From: Azonexus sp. R2A61
GTDB lineage: Bacteria; Pseudomonadota; Gammaproteobacteria; Burkholderiales; Rhodocyclaceae
Reading direction: 5' to 3'
NCBI RefSeq assembly: GCF_021401135.1
Contig: NZ_JACBFO010000005.1
Coordinates: forward strand, 1 to 64,000
DNA: 64,000 nt
Both the position numbers and the translations under genes were made by a program. This document shows positions 53,061 through 62,685 of this stretch, piece after piece (the stretch's first letter is position 1; each line of letters opens with the position of its first letter). The notes beneath the pieces are model-generated. The model saw only the letters and a list, made by a program, of their open reading frames with translations. It was not told the origin of the DNA and searched no databases.

Positions 53061-53102
53061 TGTTAATTTGAAAGTCCCAAATAATACGCTCAGGGCCTGG
53101 CC

Positions 53103-56100
53103 GTGAACGAAAACAATCGCTGCCAATTCAAGCTGCGTGCCGCTGCCATTGCGGTCGCTTCATGTCTGATTTCTTTCCCGTGGGCCGCGCAGGCGGCGTC
53201 GCTTGGAAAACTGACCGTTTTCTCCGGTCTGGGGCAGCCGCTCCGGGCAGAAGTCGAAATTTCGGGAGAGAAGGACGAATTGCCCGGAATGACCGCTCGC
53301 CTGGCGCCAGCGGAAGTTTTCAAGCAGGCGAGTGTCGAATATGCATCCGGGTTGACCGACCTGAGATTTGCCATCGAGAAGAAAAGCGGTGGCCGTGCGG
53401 TGCTCAAGGTGACATCGGTTCGTCCGGTCAACGAGCCGTTTCTCGATTTTCTGATCGAGTTGAATTGGCCGGCCGGCAAGCTGGTTCGTGAATATACCTT
53501 TCTGCTCGATCCACCTGAGTATGCGACGCAGCAGAATGCTCGCACTTCCGCTGACGCGCGTATCGTCGAGACAGTCCAAGGTGGCGGTGCTGCTGCGTCT
53601 GCCAAGCCCGCAGCCCGTGCGCCTGCCGAAGCCAGGGCAGCCGCCGGTGTTTCGGTTGCCAAGCCTGCCAAGCCAGCTCCGGCGCCTGCCAAGCCTGCCA
53701 CGGAGGGAAATGCGTATGTGGTCGAGCGTGGTGACACGCTGCGCAAGATCGCTTCGCTGAACCAGTATGAAGGTGTTTCCCTGGAGCAGATGCTGGTCGG
53801 CCTGTACCGCAATAATCGTGACGCGTTCATCGGTAACGACATCAACCGCCTGAAGGCGGGGGCGATCCTGAATCTGCCGGAGAAATCAGCGGTCGAGGCG
53901 GTGACGGCCAAGGAAACTCGCAGCATCTACGTGCAGACCGGTGATTTCGGCGCTTACCGCAACAAGCTGGCGGCAGCCGCCAGCAAGTCGGAAACCGGGG
54001 AGGCGCCTGCCGCGCAGCAACGGACCGGCGGCAAGATCACGCCGAAGGTGGAGGAAAAAACACCGGCACTGGATCCGGCAAAGGATCAGCTCAAGGTCGC
54101 TCGAACGGATGCTTCGGGAAAAGCGTCGGCTGCTGCCGAAGCTGATCGGGTGGCGCGCGAGAAAGCCTTGAAGGAGGCCGAGGAGCGTGTGACCCTGTTG
54201 GAAAAGAATGTCGGCGAACTGCAGAAGCTGTTGGAGATGAAGAACCAACGTCTCGCCGAACTCGAAAAACAGCCGGCCGGAGATGGCGTCAAGCCGCCGG
54301 TGGTGCCTTCAGTGCCCACCGCCGAGTCGGTCAAGCCGGAAGCCGAGAAGCCGGTCGTGCAGCCTGTGGTCGAGGAAAAGCCGGTAGCACCGGCCGAGCC
54401 GGTCGAACAAAAGACGGAAGAAAAGCCCAAGGCGCCGCCGCCAGTAGTCGAGCAGGCGCCGGATGTCGACGAACCTGGCATGCTCGACAGCGTGCTCGAG
54501 GATCCGCTGCCGCTGGTCGGCGGCGTCGGTGCTCTGGCCTTGCTGGCTGGCCTGTTCGTTTATCGTCGGCGCAAGTCGAATACCCCGCTGGCTCCGGAAA
54601 CGACGGCCGTGCGAGCGCCTTCCAGTCTTGGCCCGAATTCGGTTTTCCGGATGACCGGCGGTCAGAGTGTCGATACCGGCAATACGCCGCCGCAGACCGG
54701 AGAGTTCAGTCAGGCCGGTCCCGGAACGATCGATACCGACGAAGTCGATCCGGTTGCCGAGGCCGATGTCTACATGGCCTATGGTCGGGATGCTCAGGCG
54801 GAAGAAATTCTGCTTGAGGCCTTGCAGAAGGATCCGCAGCGATTGGCCATCCACGCCAAGTTGCTGGAGATTTATGCCAACCGGCGCAGTCTGAAGCAGT
54901 TCGAAACCCTGGCCAGTGAGCTTTATGCGCAAACGGCCGGCATCGGGCCGGAATGGGAAAAGGTATCTGCACTCGGTGCCGAGCTCGATCCGCGGAATCC
55001 GCTCTATCAAGCCAAGCTGAAGAGCGCCGGTGCGGAGACGGTTGTCGCGTCGTCGGCGGTGGCTGCTGCCGCGCTGGCCGCTGCTCAGTCGGGTGTTGCG
55101 GATGAAGCCGGTGCCGTACGGCAGTCGGAAGCGCCTGCACCGGCCCCGACGATCGCTGATCCGCTTGTTGCTGACGCACCGCTGAATGCATCGGCGACCG
55201 AGGCTGTTCCAGTTGCACCTGAATCGACTGCGGAAGTCGGTGAGCCGCAAGCCCTGGATCCGATGAATCTCGATTTCGAGTTTGCTGTGAAACCTGCCGC
55301 AGAAGCGGTTTCGGTGGCGCCCGCTGCGGAAGAGGCCGGTTTTGATGAGCCTTATGTCGATACCGTCGTGACCGGCGAGCAGAAGGAAGTGCCGGTTGAG
55401 TCGGAAAATGCTGCGGAGGCCGATCTGAACCAGGCGATGGACGCGATCGACTTTGACCTGAGTGGCATGGTCGGTGGCGATGAGCCTGCGAGCGCGGCCG
55501 TTTCCCCGGATGTCGCCCAGGTTGCCCCGTCGCGTGCAGTCGAATCGCCGGCGGACGAATTGCCGGCATTGGAAATCGATGCGGTTTCTGCCGAAGAGTC
55601 CCTGCCCGATTTTTCGCCGGCCGGTACGCTGGTCATGCCGGGGGCGATGTCGGATTCCGAAATTCGGGCTTTTGGCCTTTCCGAATTGGCTGAGGCAGAG
55701 CCTGCGGTAGTACCGGAACCGGAAGTGCTGGTGCCGGAGGTGCCCGAGGCTGCCGCCCAGACCGTGGTTAATGCTCAGGTCACACCGATGGTTGCCGACG
55801 ATCTGGATTTCGATCATCCCGACATGGTCAGCACGGTGGTCAATCCGGGCGCACCGGTAACCGGTCAGGATGCCGGCGATGATGTCGACTTCGACGTCAA
55901 GCTGAGCGATTCCGTTTTCCTCGGTCAGCCGATGATGCCAAGCGATTTCGATATCGGTTCGATCAACCTGGATCTTTCCGAGCCGCCGGCTGCGCCTGCT
56001 CCGGCCGAGGTTCCGCCGGTTTCGCTGCCGCCGGCGCACGATGCGCACTGGGAAGAGGTCAATACCAAGCTTGACCTGGCGAAGGCCTACGAGGAAATGG

Positions 56101-56204
56101 GTGACCTTGAGGGGGCCCGCGAGTTGCTGCAGGAAGTGGTCGGCGAGGGAAGCGAAGATCTGGTGACCCAGGCCAGCGATATCCTGAACCGTATCGGCGG
56201 TTAA
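53103..56204 (+). CDS. fimV: FimV/HubP family polar protein
   Basis: Inner-membrane, peptidoglycan-binding polarity factor for type IV pili. 1033 residues: signal peptide ending WAAQA (about 32), a secretin-like N-terminal domain (SLGKLTVFSGLGQPLRAEVE), and a LysM domain (YVVERGDTLRKIASLNQYEG about 201-265). A coiled coil and Pro/Glu/Lys-rich part come next, then a membrane helix (PLVGGVGALALLAGLFVY about 469-487). A long acidic cytoplasmic region ends in the TPR-like FimV cap (AKAYEEMGDLEGARELLQEV). GTG start, 43 bases after the prophage end. Confidence 0.93.
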   Translation: MNENNRCQFKLRAAAIAVASCLISFPWAAQAASLGKLTVFSGLGQPLRAEVEISGEKDELPGMTARLAPAEVFKQASVEYASGLTDLRFAIEKKSGGRAVLKVTSVRPVNEPFLDFLIELNWPAGKLVREYTFLLDPPEYATQQNARTSADARIVETVQGGGAAASAKPAARAPAEARAAAGVSVAKPAKPAPAPAKPATEGNAYVVERGDTLRKIASLNQYEGVSLEQMLVGLYRNNRDAFIGNDINRLKAGAILNLPEKSAVEAVTAKETRSIYVQTGDFGAYRNKLAAAASKSETGEAPAAQQRTGGKITPKVEEKTPALDPAKDQLKVARTDASGKASAAAEADRVAREKALKEAEERVTLLEKNVGELQKLLEMKNQRLAELEKQPAGDGVKPPVVPSVPTAESVKPEAEKPVVQPVVEEKPVAPAEPVEQKTEEKPKAPPPVVEQAPDVDEPGMLDSVLEDPLPLVGGVGALALLAGLFVYRRRKSNTPLAPETTAVRAPSSLGPNSVFRMTGGQSVDTGNTPPQTGEFSQAGPGTIDTDEVDPVAEADVYMAYGRDAQAEEILLEALQKDPQRLAIHAKLLEIYANRRSLKQFETLASELYAQTAGIGPEWEKVSALGAELDPRNPLYQAKLKSAGAETVVASSAVAAAALAAAQSGVADEAGAVRQSEAPAPAPTIADPLVADAPLNASATEAVPVAPESTAEVGEPQALDPMNLDFEFAVKPAAEAVSVAPAAEEAGFDEPYVDTVVTGEQKEVPVESENAAEADLNQAMDAIDFDLSGMVGGDEPASAAVSPDVAQVAPSRAVESPADELPALEIDAVSAEESLPDFSPAGTLVMPGAMSDSEIRAFGLSELAEAEPAVVPEPEVLVPEVPEAAAQTVVNAQVTPMVADDLDFDHPDMVSTVVNPGAPVTGQDAGDDVDFDVKLSDSVFLGQPMMPSDFDIGSINLDLSEPPAAPAPAEVPPVSLPPAHDAHWEEVNTKLDLAKAYEEMGDLEGARELLQEVVGEGSEDLVTQASDILNRIGG

Positions 56205-56225
56205 AATACCGCTCTCCCTTCAAGC

Positions 56226-56256
56226 CGAACGGCCCCGAAAGGGGCCGTTCGTTTTT
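56226..56256 (+). terminator. Rho-independent terminator of fimV
   Basis: CGAACGGCCCC-GAAA-GGGGCCGTTCG followed by TTTTT, an 11-bp perfect stem 22 bases after the fimV stop. Confidence 0.95.
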
Positions 56257-56267
56257 CAAGGAATCCC

Positions 56268-56861
56268 GTGCACCCCACTGCTGCGCTGATCGTTTGGCTG
56301 CTTGTCACGCTGGCTGTCCAGTCGCTCGATTATCCGGCGTTGCTGGCGATTGCCGTCGTCTTTTTGTGGGCCGGCGGCGGTCCGGCAGCTGCCTGGCGCT
56401 ATGTGAAACGGGCGCGCTGGCTGTTGCTCAGCTTGTGGTTGATCATTGCTTATCACACTCCCGGCGAGGCCTTGGGCGATTCGGCCTGGGCGCCGACCTA
56501 CGAAGGGGCGGTCGAGGCCAGCCGTCATGCGGTACGTCTCGTTGTCATGCTGATCGTGCTGGCCTGGTTGTTTGTCCGGCAGGGACGCGACGGTTTGGTG
56601 GCCGGTCTGTGGGGGGCGCTCTCTCCGTTGCGCGTGCTGGGTGTGGAAACCGGGCGCCTGGTGGTCCGCTTGTCGCTGGTGCTCGAACAGGTTCAGGCGC
56701 CGGCGGCCAAGGGTGCGTGGCGGCGCATGCTGCATGGACAGCCATTGGCCGACCCGGCGGGGGCAGGAAGTCTGCGGATCGAGTCAAGCCCCTGGCAGCC
56801 GCGCGATCAGGGGCTGGTCGCGCTGGCGCTGATCATTCTGGTATTTGCCCTATGGTCATGA
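56268..56861 (+). CDS. Membrane protein, CbiQ/EcfT-like
   Basis: 197 residues with four or five hydrophobic helices (ALIVWLLVTLAVQSL, LLAIAVVFLWAGGG, WLLLSLWLIIAYHTP, LVVMLIVLAWLFV, LVALALIILVFALW). A charged loop with Arg (RDGLVAGLWGALSPLRVLGVE) recalls the coupling region of energy-coupling-factor T proteins. The relation is weak and no ATPase or substrate subunit is nearby. GTG at 56268 with AAGGAA. Its stop overlaps the truA start. Confidence 0.7.
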   Translation: MHPTAALIVWLLVTLAVQSLDYPALLAIAVVFLWAGGGPAAAWRYVKRARWLLLSLWLIIAYHTPGEALGDSAWAPTYEGAVEASRHAVRLVVMLIVLAWLFVRQGRDGLVAGLWGALSPLRVLGVETGRLVVRLSLVLEQVQAPAAKGAWRRMLHGQPLADPAGAGSLRIESSPWQPRDQGLVALALIILVFALWS

Positions 56862-57646
56862 GAGTTGCCCTTGGCGTCGAGTACTTCGGCGCACCTTTCC
56901 GCGGCTGGCAGAGTCAGGCCGATGGTGGGACCGTGCAGGACGCGCTGGAGTCGGCGTTGGCCAGAATTGCCGGTACGCCGGTGTCGACGCTGTGTGCCGG
57001 GCGCACCGATGCCGGTGTTCATGCGACCCGGCAGGTCGTTCATTTCGATGTCCCGGTGGATCGTCCGCTCAGCGCCTGGGTGCGCGGCGTCAACGCGCAT
57101 TTGCCGGAGGGGGTGACGGTGTTGTGGGCGCAACCGGTCGGCGAGGATTTTCATGCGCGCTTTTCGGCGCGCGGCCGGCGTTATCGCTACCTCCTGCTCA
57201 ACCGGCCGCAGCGGCCTGGGCTGTGGCAGGGACGGGTCGGCTGGTTTCACGGCGAACTCGATCTGCAGCAGATGCAGGAGGCTTGCGGTCGACTGCTCGG
57301 CGAGCATGATTTTTCCGCCTTCCGCGCGGCCGGTTGCCAGGCGCGTTCGCCGATCAAGACGCTGCGCGAGGCACAGGTCCGGCAGGTTGGCAGCCTGTTC
57401 GTCTTCGATTTTGAAGCGACGGCCTTTCTGCACCACATGGTGCGCAATCTGGTCGGCACCCTGGTCTACATCGGAAAGGGGGCGCAAACGCCGGGCTGGA
57501 TCGACGAATTGCTGCAGATGCGTGATCGCCGGCTGGCGGCACCAACCTTCTCGCCCGACGGGCTGTATTTTCGCGGACCGATCTACGAGCCGTGCTGGGG
57601 CTTGCCGGAAGCGGCAGACGACCCGATCGATGCGATGCTGCCATGA
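56858..57646 (+). CDS. truA: tRNA pseudouridine(38-40) synthase
   Basis: Makes pseudouridine at positions 38-40 of tRNAs. 262 residues with the catalytic Asp in CAGRTDAGVHATRQV near 51 and motifs YRYLLLNRP and FLHHMVRNLVGTLVYIGKG. ATG at 56858 overlaps the preceding stop by 4 bases (ATGA); an ATG at 56852 is in frame. The fimV-truA-trpF order is standard in betaproteobacteria. Confidence 0.96.
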   Translation: MRVALGVEYFGAPFRGWQSQADGGTVQDALESALARIAGTPVSTLCAGRTDAGVHATRQVVHFDVPVDRPLSAWVRGVNAHLPEGVTVLWAQPVGEDFHARFSARGRRYRYLLLNRPQRPGLWQGRVGWFHGELDLQQMQEACGRLLGEHDFSAFRAAGCQARSPIKTLREAQVRQVGSLFVFDFEATAFLHHMVRNLVGTLVYIGKGAQTPGWIDELLQMRDRRLAAPTFSPDGLYFRGPIYEPCWGLPEAADDPIDAMLP

Positions 57647-57662
57647 AGGTTTGGCGTATTCC

Positions 57663-57705
57663 TGCGGTCGACGGGAAAATTCATCGTTTTTTGCGGTCGA
57701 CCGCA
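57663..57705 (+). repeat. Double TGCGGTCGAC repeat between truA and trpF
   Basis: TGCGGTCGAC at 57663-57672, then GGGAAAATTCATCGTTTTT, then the perfect 14-base palindrome TGCGGTCGACCGCA (57692-57705). The two copies lie 29 bases apart in the 73-base gap; the second ends 2 bases before the trpF ribosome site. Confidence 0.65.
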
Positions 57706-57719
57706 AGCAGGAGGCAAGA

Positions 57720-58352
57720 ATGACCCGCATCAAGATTTGCGGCCTGACCCGTGAAGCGGATGTCGACGCGGCCGTTGCGGCCGGGGCCGATGCCATCGGT
57801 TTCGTGCTTTATCCGCACAGTCCGCGCTATGTGACGGCGGCACGGGCGGCCGAGCTGGCCCGGCGGATTCCGCCGTTTGTCGATGTCGTCGGGCTGTTCG
57901 TCAACGAGACGCCGGAAAACGTGCGGGCAGCCTGTGCCGTTGCGCCGTTTTCGCTGCTGCAGTTCCATGGTGATGAGGATGCGGCCTACTGCTGTCAATT
58001 CGCCAGACCCTGGCTGCGTGCGGCGCGCGTGAGGCCGGAGCTCAATCTGGTAGAATTCGCCCGCTCGTTTTCCGACGCGCGCGGTTTGCTCCTCGATGCT
58101 TTCGTCGAGGGTTACGGCGGTGGCGGCCACGTTTTCGACTGGACGCTGATTCCGCCCGCCCTGCCCGGGTTTTTGGTGCTTTCCGGCGGGTTGACCGCAG
58201 CCAACGTCGGCGACGCCATCCGGCGCGTGCGGCCGGCGGCGGTCGACGTGTCTTCCGGCGTGGAAGCGGGCAAGGGCATCAAGGATCACGACCGGATCGC
58301 CGCTTTCGTGGCCGCCGTCAGGGCGGCCGATGCGACGATCGACCAAGGATGA
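57720..58352 (+). CDS. trpF: Phosphoribosylanthranilate isomerase
   Basis: Third step specific to tryptophan synthesis. 210 residues, TIM barrel with IKICGLTREADV at the start (catalytic Cys 7), LQFHGDED near 80, the catalytic Asp in LLLDAFVEGYGGGGHVFDW and LSGGLTAANV near 158. CAGGAGG lies about 6 bases before the ATG at 57720. Confidence 0.96.
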   Translation: MTRIKICGLTREADVDAAVAAGADAIGFVLYPHSPRYVTAARAAELARRIPPFVDVVGLFVNETPENVRAACAVAPFSLLQFHGDEDAAYCCQFARPWLRAARVRPELNLVEFARSFSDARGLLLDAFVEGYGGGGHVFDWTLIPPALPGFLVLSGGLTAANVGDAIRRVRPAAVDVSSGVEAGKGIKDHDRIAAFVAAVRAADATIDQG

Positions 58353-58357
58353 AGGAC

Positions 58358-58423
58358 ATGCGGGAATCGGCCGGCGGTATCACCCGGACCTGTTGGCGGC
58401 GCCACCAGGCGGACCATCTCTGA
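58358..58423 (+). CDS. Possible 21-residue leader peptide between trpF and trpB
   Basis: Short frame with AAGGA just before its ATG, ending where a hairpin begins. It contains one Trp codon (residue 13, in RTCWRRH). A single Trp is less than the tandem Trp of known trp leaders, so a regulatory role is only a suggestion. Confidence 0.3.
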   Translation: MRESAGGITRTCWRRHQADHL

Positions 58424-58450
58424 CGACGGATTGCTCCGTTCGTCAGTTTG
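58420..58450 (+). terminator. Hairpin before trpB
   Basis: CTGACGACGGA (58420-58430) pairs with TCCGTTCGTCAG (58435-58446) with one bulged T, followed by TTTG and a T-rich stretch. A second, imperfect hairpin lies at about 58389-58410. It could be a partial terminator or attenuator within the trp genes. Confidence 0.5.
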
Positions 58451-58483
58451 TTGCCTGTTTTCCTGCTTTTCCGGAGTATCGCC

Positions 58484-59689
58484 ATGTCTGCATCGCCTTA
58501 TCAATTTCCCGACGCCAGCGGCCATTTCGGCCCCTACGGCGGCGTCTTCGTTGCTGAAACCCTGTTCGGCGCGCTCGACGAGCTGAAGGCCGCCTACGCC
58601 GCCGCCCAGGCCGATCCGGCCTTCCGCGCCGAGTACGACTACGAACTCAAGCATTTCGTCGGCCGCCCGTCGCCGATCTACCACGCCAAGCGTCTCTCCG
58701 AGATCTGCGGCGGCGCCCAGATCTACCTGAAGCGCGAAGACCTGAACCACACCGGCGCGCACAAGGTGAACAACTGCATCGGCCAGGCACTGCTCGCCAA
58801 GCGCATGGGCAAGCCGCGCGTCATCGCCGAAACCGGCGCCGGCCAGCACGGCGTCGCCACGGCGACGGTGGCCGCCCGCTACGGTTTCGAATGCGTCGTC
58901 TACATGGGCAGCGAGGATGTGCGCCGGCAGGCGGCCAACGTCTATCGCATGAAGCTGCTCGGCGCCAAGGTGGTGCCGGTCGAATCCGGCTCGAAGACGC
59001 TGAAGGACGCGCTCAACGAAGCGATGCGCGACTGGGTCACCAACATCCACAACACTTTCTACATCATCGGCACCGTTGCCGGCCCGCATCCGTACCCGAT
59101 GCTGGTGCGCGATTTCCAGAAGATCATCGGCGAGGAATGCCTCGAACAGATGCCGGAAATGGCCGGGCGTCAGCCGGATGCGGTGATCGCCGCGGTTGGC
59201 GGCGGTTCTAACGCGATGGGCATCTTCTACCCCTATATCGACGTGCCCGACGTGCGCCTGATCGGTGTCGAAGCCGCCGGTTCCGGCATCGAGACTGGCC
59301 TGCACGCCGCCTCGCTGACCGCTGGCGTGCCCGGCGTGCTGCACGGCAACCGCACCTACCTGCTGCAGGACGAGGACGGCCAGATCATCGAGACGCACTC
59401 GGTCTCGGCCGGTCTCGACTATCCCGGCGTCGGCCCGGAACACGCCTGGCTGAAGGACATCGGCCGCGCCGAATACCAGCCGATCAAGGACGACGAAGCG
59501 CTCAAGGCCTTCCACGACCTGTGCCGCCTGGAGGGCATCATCCCGGCGCTGGAATCGAGCCACGCCATCGCCTATGCGATGAAGCTGGCGCCGACCCTGG
59601 CGAAAGACAAGATTCTGCTGGTCAACCTCTCCGGCCGGGGTGACAAGGACATGCACACCGTGGCCGAGAAGTCGGGGATCGTATTCTGA
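58484..59689 (+). CDS. trpB: Tryptophan synthase beta subunit
   Basis: PLP enzyme joining indole and serine. 401 residues: [14 protein letters not shown] at the N-terminus, the PLP-lysine segment [11 protein letters not shown] near 87, and the phosphate-binding [10 protein letters not shown] near 236. CCGGAG lies 7 bases before the ATG at 58484. TGATG overlap with trpA. Confidence 0.97.
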   Translation: MSASPYQFPDASGHFGPYGGVFVAETLFGALDELKAAYAAAQADPAFRAEYDYELKHFVGRPSPIYHAKRLSEICGGAQIYLKREDLNHTGAHKVNNCIGQALLAKRMGKPRVIAETGAGQHGVATATVAARYGFECVVYMGSEDVRRQAANVYRMKLLGAKVVPVESGSKTLKDALNEAMRDWVTNIHNTFYIIGTVAGPHPYPMLVRDFQKIIGEECLEQMPEMAGRQPDAVIAAVGGGSNAMGIFYPYIDVPDVRLIGVEAAGSGIETGLHAASLTAGVPGVLHGNRTYLLQDEDGQIIETHSVSAGLDYPGVGPEHAWLKDIGRAEYQPIKDDEALKAFHDLCRLEGIIPALESSHAIAYAMKLAPTLAKDKILLVNLSGRGDKDMHTVAEKSGIVF

Positions 59690-60495
59690 TGTCGCGCATC
59701 CAAAAAACCTTTGCACGCCTGCAAGGCGAGGGCCGCAAGGCGCTGATTCCCTTCATCACCGCCGGCGACCCCGACGCGGCGCTGACCGTGCCGCTGATGC
59801 AGGCGCTGGTCGAGGCTGGCGCCGACATCATCGAACTGGGCGTCCCCTTCTCCGACCCGATGGCCGACGGTCCGACCATTCAGCGTGCTTCCGAACGTGC
59901 GCTGGCCAGGGGCATGAAGCTGCGCATCGTCCTCGAACTGGTCGCCGAATTCCGCAAGACCGATGCGACGACGCCGGTGGTGCTGATGGGCTATGCCAAC
60001 CCGATCGAAGCGATGGGGCTGGAAAAGTTTGCATTGGCGGCGTCGACCGCAGGCGTGGACGGCGTGCTGGTGGTCGATTATCCCCCGGAGGAAGCCGAGC
60101 GTTTCGGTGCTGCAATGAAGGCCAACGGCATGGATCCGATCTTCCTGATCGCGCCGACCTCCAGCGCCGAGCGCATCGCGCACACGGCCAAGATCGCCAG
60201 TGGTTATGTCTATTACGTGTCGCTGGCCGGCGTGACCGGCTCGGGGGCGCTGAATGTGGACGCGGTGGCACAGAAGCTGCCGCAGATCCGCGAACAGACC
60301 GGCCTGCCGGTCGGCGTCGGTTTCGGCATCCGCGACGCGGCGACGGCGGCGCGCATTGCCGCCTTTGCCGATGCCGTCGTCGTGGGCAGCCGGATTATTG
60401 AAGAAATTGAACGGTCGACCGCAGGAAATGCCTGTGCCAACGTGAAAGCGCTGGTTTCGGACATCCGCCGCGGCGTAGATGAGGTGAAAGCATGA
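59689..60495 (+). CDS. trpA: Tryptophan synthase alpha subunit
   Basis: Cleaves indole-3-glycerol phosphate and channels indole to TrpB. 268 residues with the active-site Glu in [18 protein letters not shown] near 50 and the catalytic Asp in [19 protein letters not shown] near 213 binds phosphate. Two copies of the reverse-complement 10-mer (60042, 60414) lie inside. ATGA overlap with accD. Confidence 0.97.
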   Translation: MSRIQKTFARLQGEGRKALIPFITAGDPDAALTVPLMQALVEAGADIIELGVPFSDPMADGPTIQRASERALARGMKLRIVLELVAEFRKTDATTPVVLMGYANPIEAMGLEKFALAASTAGVDGVLVVDYPPEEAERFGAAMKANGMDPIFLIAPTSSAERIAHTAKIASGYVYYVSLAGVTGSGALNVDAVAQKLPQIREQTGLPVGVGFGIRDAATAARIAAFADAVVVGSRIIEEIERSTAGNACANVKALVSDIRRGVDEVKA

Positions 60496-61361
60496 GCTGG
60501 CTGGACAAACTCCTTCCCCCCAAGATCAAGCGCGAGCAGGGTACGCAGCGTCGCAACAGCCTGCCCGAAGGGCTGTGGAGCAAGTGCCCGTCGTGCGAGG
60601 CGGTGCTCTACGCGACCGATCTGGAAAAGAATCTCAACGTCTGCCCGAAGTGCGGCCATCACAATCGCGTCGATGCCCGTCAGCGCCTCGACCTGCTGCT
60701 CGATCCCGAGGACCGCTATGAAATCGGTGCCGAGGTCGTTCCGGTCGACACGCTGAAATTCAAGGATTCCAAGAAGTATCCGGATCGTCTGATGGACGCC
60801 AACCGGAGTACCGGCGAGAGCGATTCGCTGGTGGTCATCCAGGGGGCGATCAAGAGCATTCCGGTTGTTGCTTCGGCGTTTGCCTTCGATTTCATGGGCG
60901 GTTCAATGGGATCGGTGCTCGGCGAACGTTTCGTGCGCGGGGTCAACGTTGCCATCGAACAGAAAATGCCTTTCATCTGCGTCACCGCTTCGGGCGGCGC
61001 GCGCATGCAGGAAGGCCTGTTCTCGCTGATGCAGATGGCCAAGACGACGGCCGCGCTGACCCGGTTGGCGGATGTCGGCCAGCCGTTCATCTCGGTACTC
61101 ACCGATCCGACCATGGGCGGCGTTTCGGCGTCCTTCGCCTTTGTCGGCGACGTGGTCATGGCCGAGCCGGGCGCGCTGATCGGTTTCGCCGGGCCGCGCG
61201 TCATCGAGCAGACGGTGCGCGAAAAGCTGCCGGAAGGCTTCCAGCGTTCCGAATTCCTGCTCGAGAAGGGGGCGATCGACATGATCGTCGACCGTCGCGA
61301 GATGCGCGATCAGATCGCCCGCACGCTCGCCCTGCTGCTGAAACTGCCGGCTGCCGCTTGA
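60492..61361 (+). CDS. accD: Acetyl-CoA carboxylase carboxyltransferase subunit beta
   Basis: Partner of AccA (27047). 289 residues: zinc ribbon with [25 protein letters not shown] (four Cys about 34-56) and the crotonase-like core with [19 protein letters not shown] near 165. ATG overlaps trpA by 4 bases; the stop overlaps the folC TTG. Confidence 0.97.
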   Translation: MSWLDKLLPPKIKREQGTQRRNSLPEGLWSKCPSCEAVLYATDLEKNLNVCPKCGHHNRVDARQRLDLLLDPEDRYEIGAEVVPVDTLKFKDSKKYPDRLMDANRSTGESDSLVVIQGAIKSIPVVASAFAFDFMGGSMGSVLGERFVRGVNVAIEQKMPFICVTASGGARMQEGLFSLMQMAKTTAALTRLADVGQPFISVLTDPTMGGVSASFAFVGDVVMAEPGALIGFAGPRVIEQTVREKLPEGFQRSEFLLEKGAIDMIVDRREMRDQIARTLALLLKLPAAA

Positions 61362-62680
61362 GTTCGCCCGACGCAAGGACGCTGGCCGACTGGCTGGCGC
61401 ATCTCGAAAGCCTGCACCCCAAGGGGCAGGCCGGCATCGAACTGGGGCTGACGCGCATCCTGCAGGTCAAGGCGGCGCTCGGCCAGCGCGAGTCCTGTCC
61501 GGTGATCACAGTCGGCGGAACCAATGGCAAGGGCTCGACCTGCGCCTATCTGGAAACCATCCTCGATCGCGCCGGCTACAAGGTCGGCTGCTACAGTTCG
61601 CCGCATATCCTGGCCTACAACGAGCGGGTGCGCCTGAATGGCGTGCCGGCCAGCGATGTGGCCTTGTGCGAGGCATTCGCCAAGGTCGAGGCGGCGCGCC
61701 AGGCGACTGGCGTTGCGCTGACCTATTTCGAATTCGGCACCCTGGCCGCCTGGGAAGTCTTCGCTGCGGCCGGCGTCGAGGCACTGGTGCTCGAAGTCGG
61801 TCTTGGGGGGCGTCTTGATGCGGTCAACGCCTACGAACCGGATGTTTCCATCGTTACCGGCGTGGCCCTCGATCACACCGACTGGCTCGGCCCCGACCGT
61901 GAAGCCATCGGTTTCGAGAAGGCCGGCATTTACCGGGCCGGCAAACCGGCCTTGTGCGGCGATCCGCAGCCGCCGCAGCGCCTGCTCGATCGGGCAGCGG
62001 CAATCGGCGCCGATCTGCGTCTGCTCGGCCGGGATTTCGGCTATGAACGTCCTGCCGCCGAAGCCGCCGAGAATCGCCTGCAATGGCGCTGGTGGTGCCG
62101 TCACGGCGAACAGGTGATCAAGCGCTCGCTGGCCTACCCGGGGCTGCGCGGCCCGACGCAACTGCTCAATGCCAGCGTCGCGCTGGCCGCTCTGGAAGCG
62201 ATTGCCGATCGACTGCCGGTCACCATGCAGGCGATCCGCCCGGGCTTGATCGAAACCGAATTGACCGGCCGTTTCCAGGTGCTGCCCGGCAAACCGGCCA
62301 TCGTGCTCGATGTCGGTCACAACCCGCAGGCCGTTTCCGTGCTTGCCGGCAACCTGGGCAACATGGGTTTCTTCGACCGTACCCACGCGGTGGTCGGCAT
62401 GCTCGCCGACAAGGATATCGCCGGTGCGCTGAGCGTACTCAAGGGGCGGGTCGATGTCTGGCATCTGGCATCGTTGTCCGGGCCGCGGGCGACGACGGCA
62501 GAGCAGTTGGCGGAAATCATTGCGACGCATGTGCTGGGCGGCGAGACGGTTTGTCATGCCTCGCCGGAAGCTGCCATGCAGGCAGCCCGGAGTCGGGCCG
62601 GCGAAAGTGATAGAATCGTCGCCTTCGGTTCGTTCTATACGGTGGCCGGGGCGCTCAGGGCGCTTGGCCGGAAAGCCTGA
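61358..62680 (+). CDS. folC: Dihydrofolate synthase / folylpolyglutamate synthase
   Basis: Adds glutamate to dihydropteroate and to folates. 440 residues: the P-loop [15 protein letters not shown] near 50, [16 protein letters not shown] near 80, [13 protein letters not shown] near 145 and the Mur-ligase C-terminal domain ([11 protein letters not shown]). The frame opens with TTG at 61358 overlapping the accD stop (TTGA). The trpA-accD-folC coupling is typical. Confidence 0.95.
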   Translation: MSSPDARTLADWLAHLESLHPKGQAGIELGLTRILQVKAALGQRESCPVITVGGTNGKGSTCAYLETILDRAGYKVGCYSSPHILAYNERVRLNGVPASDVALCEAFAKVEAARQATGVALTYFEFGTLAAWEVFAAAGVEALVLEVGLGGRLDAVNAYEPDVSIVTGVALDHTDWLGPDREAIGFEKAGIYRAGKPALCGDPQPPQRLLDRAAAIGADLRLLGRDFGYERPAAEAAENRLQWRWWCRHGEQVIKRSLAYPGLRGPTQLLNASVALAALEAIADRLPVTMQAIRPGLIETELTGRFQVLPGKPAIVLDVGHNPQAVSVLAGNLGNMGFFDRTHAVVGMLADKDIAGALSVLKGRVDVWHLASLSGPRATTAEQLAEIIATHVLGGETVCHASPEAAMQAARSRAGESDRIVAFGSFYTVAGALRALGRKA

Positions 62681-62685
62681 TTTTC

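Noticed and set aside
45220..53075. Integration at a dif site by host XerCD
   Set aside because: TGTTAAT beside attR recalls half of a dif site, but the XerC arm is missing and the phage has its own tyrosine integrase.
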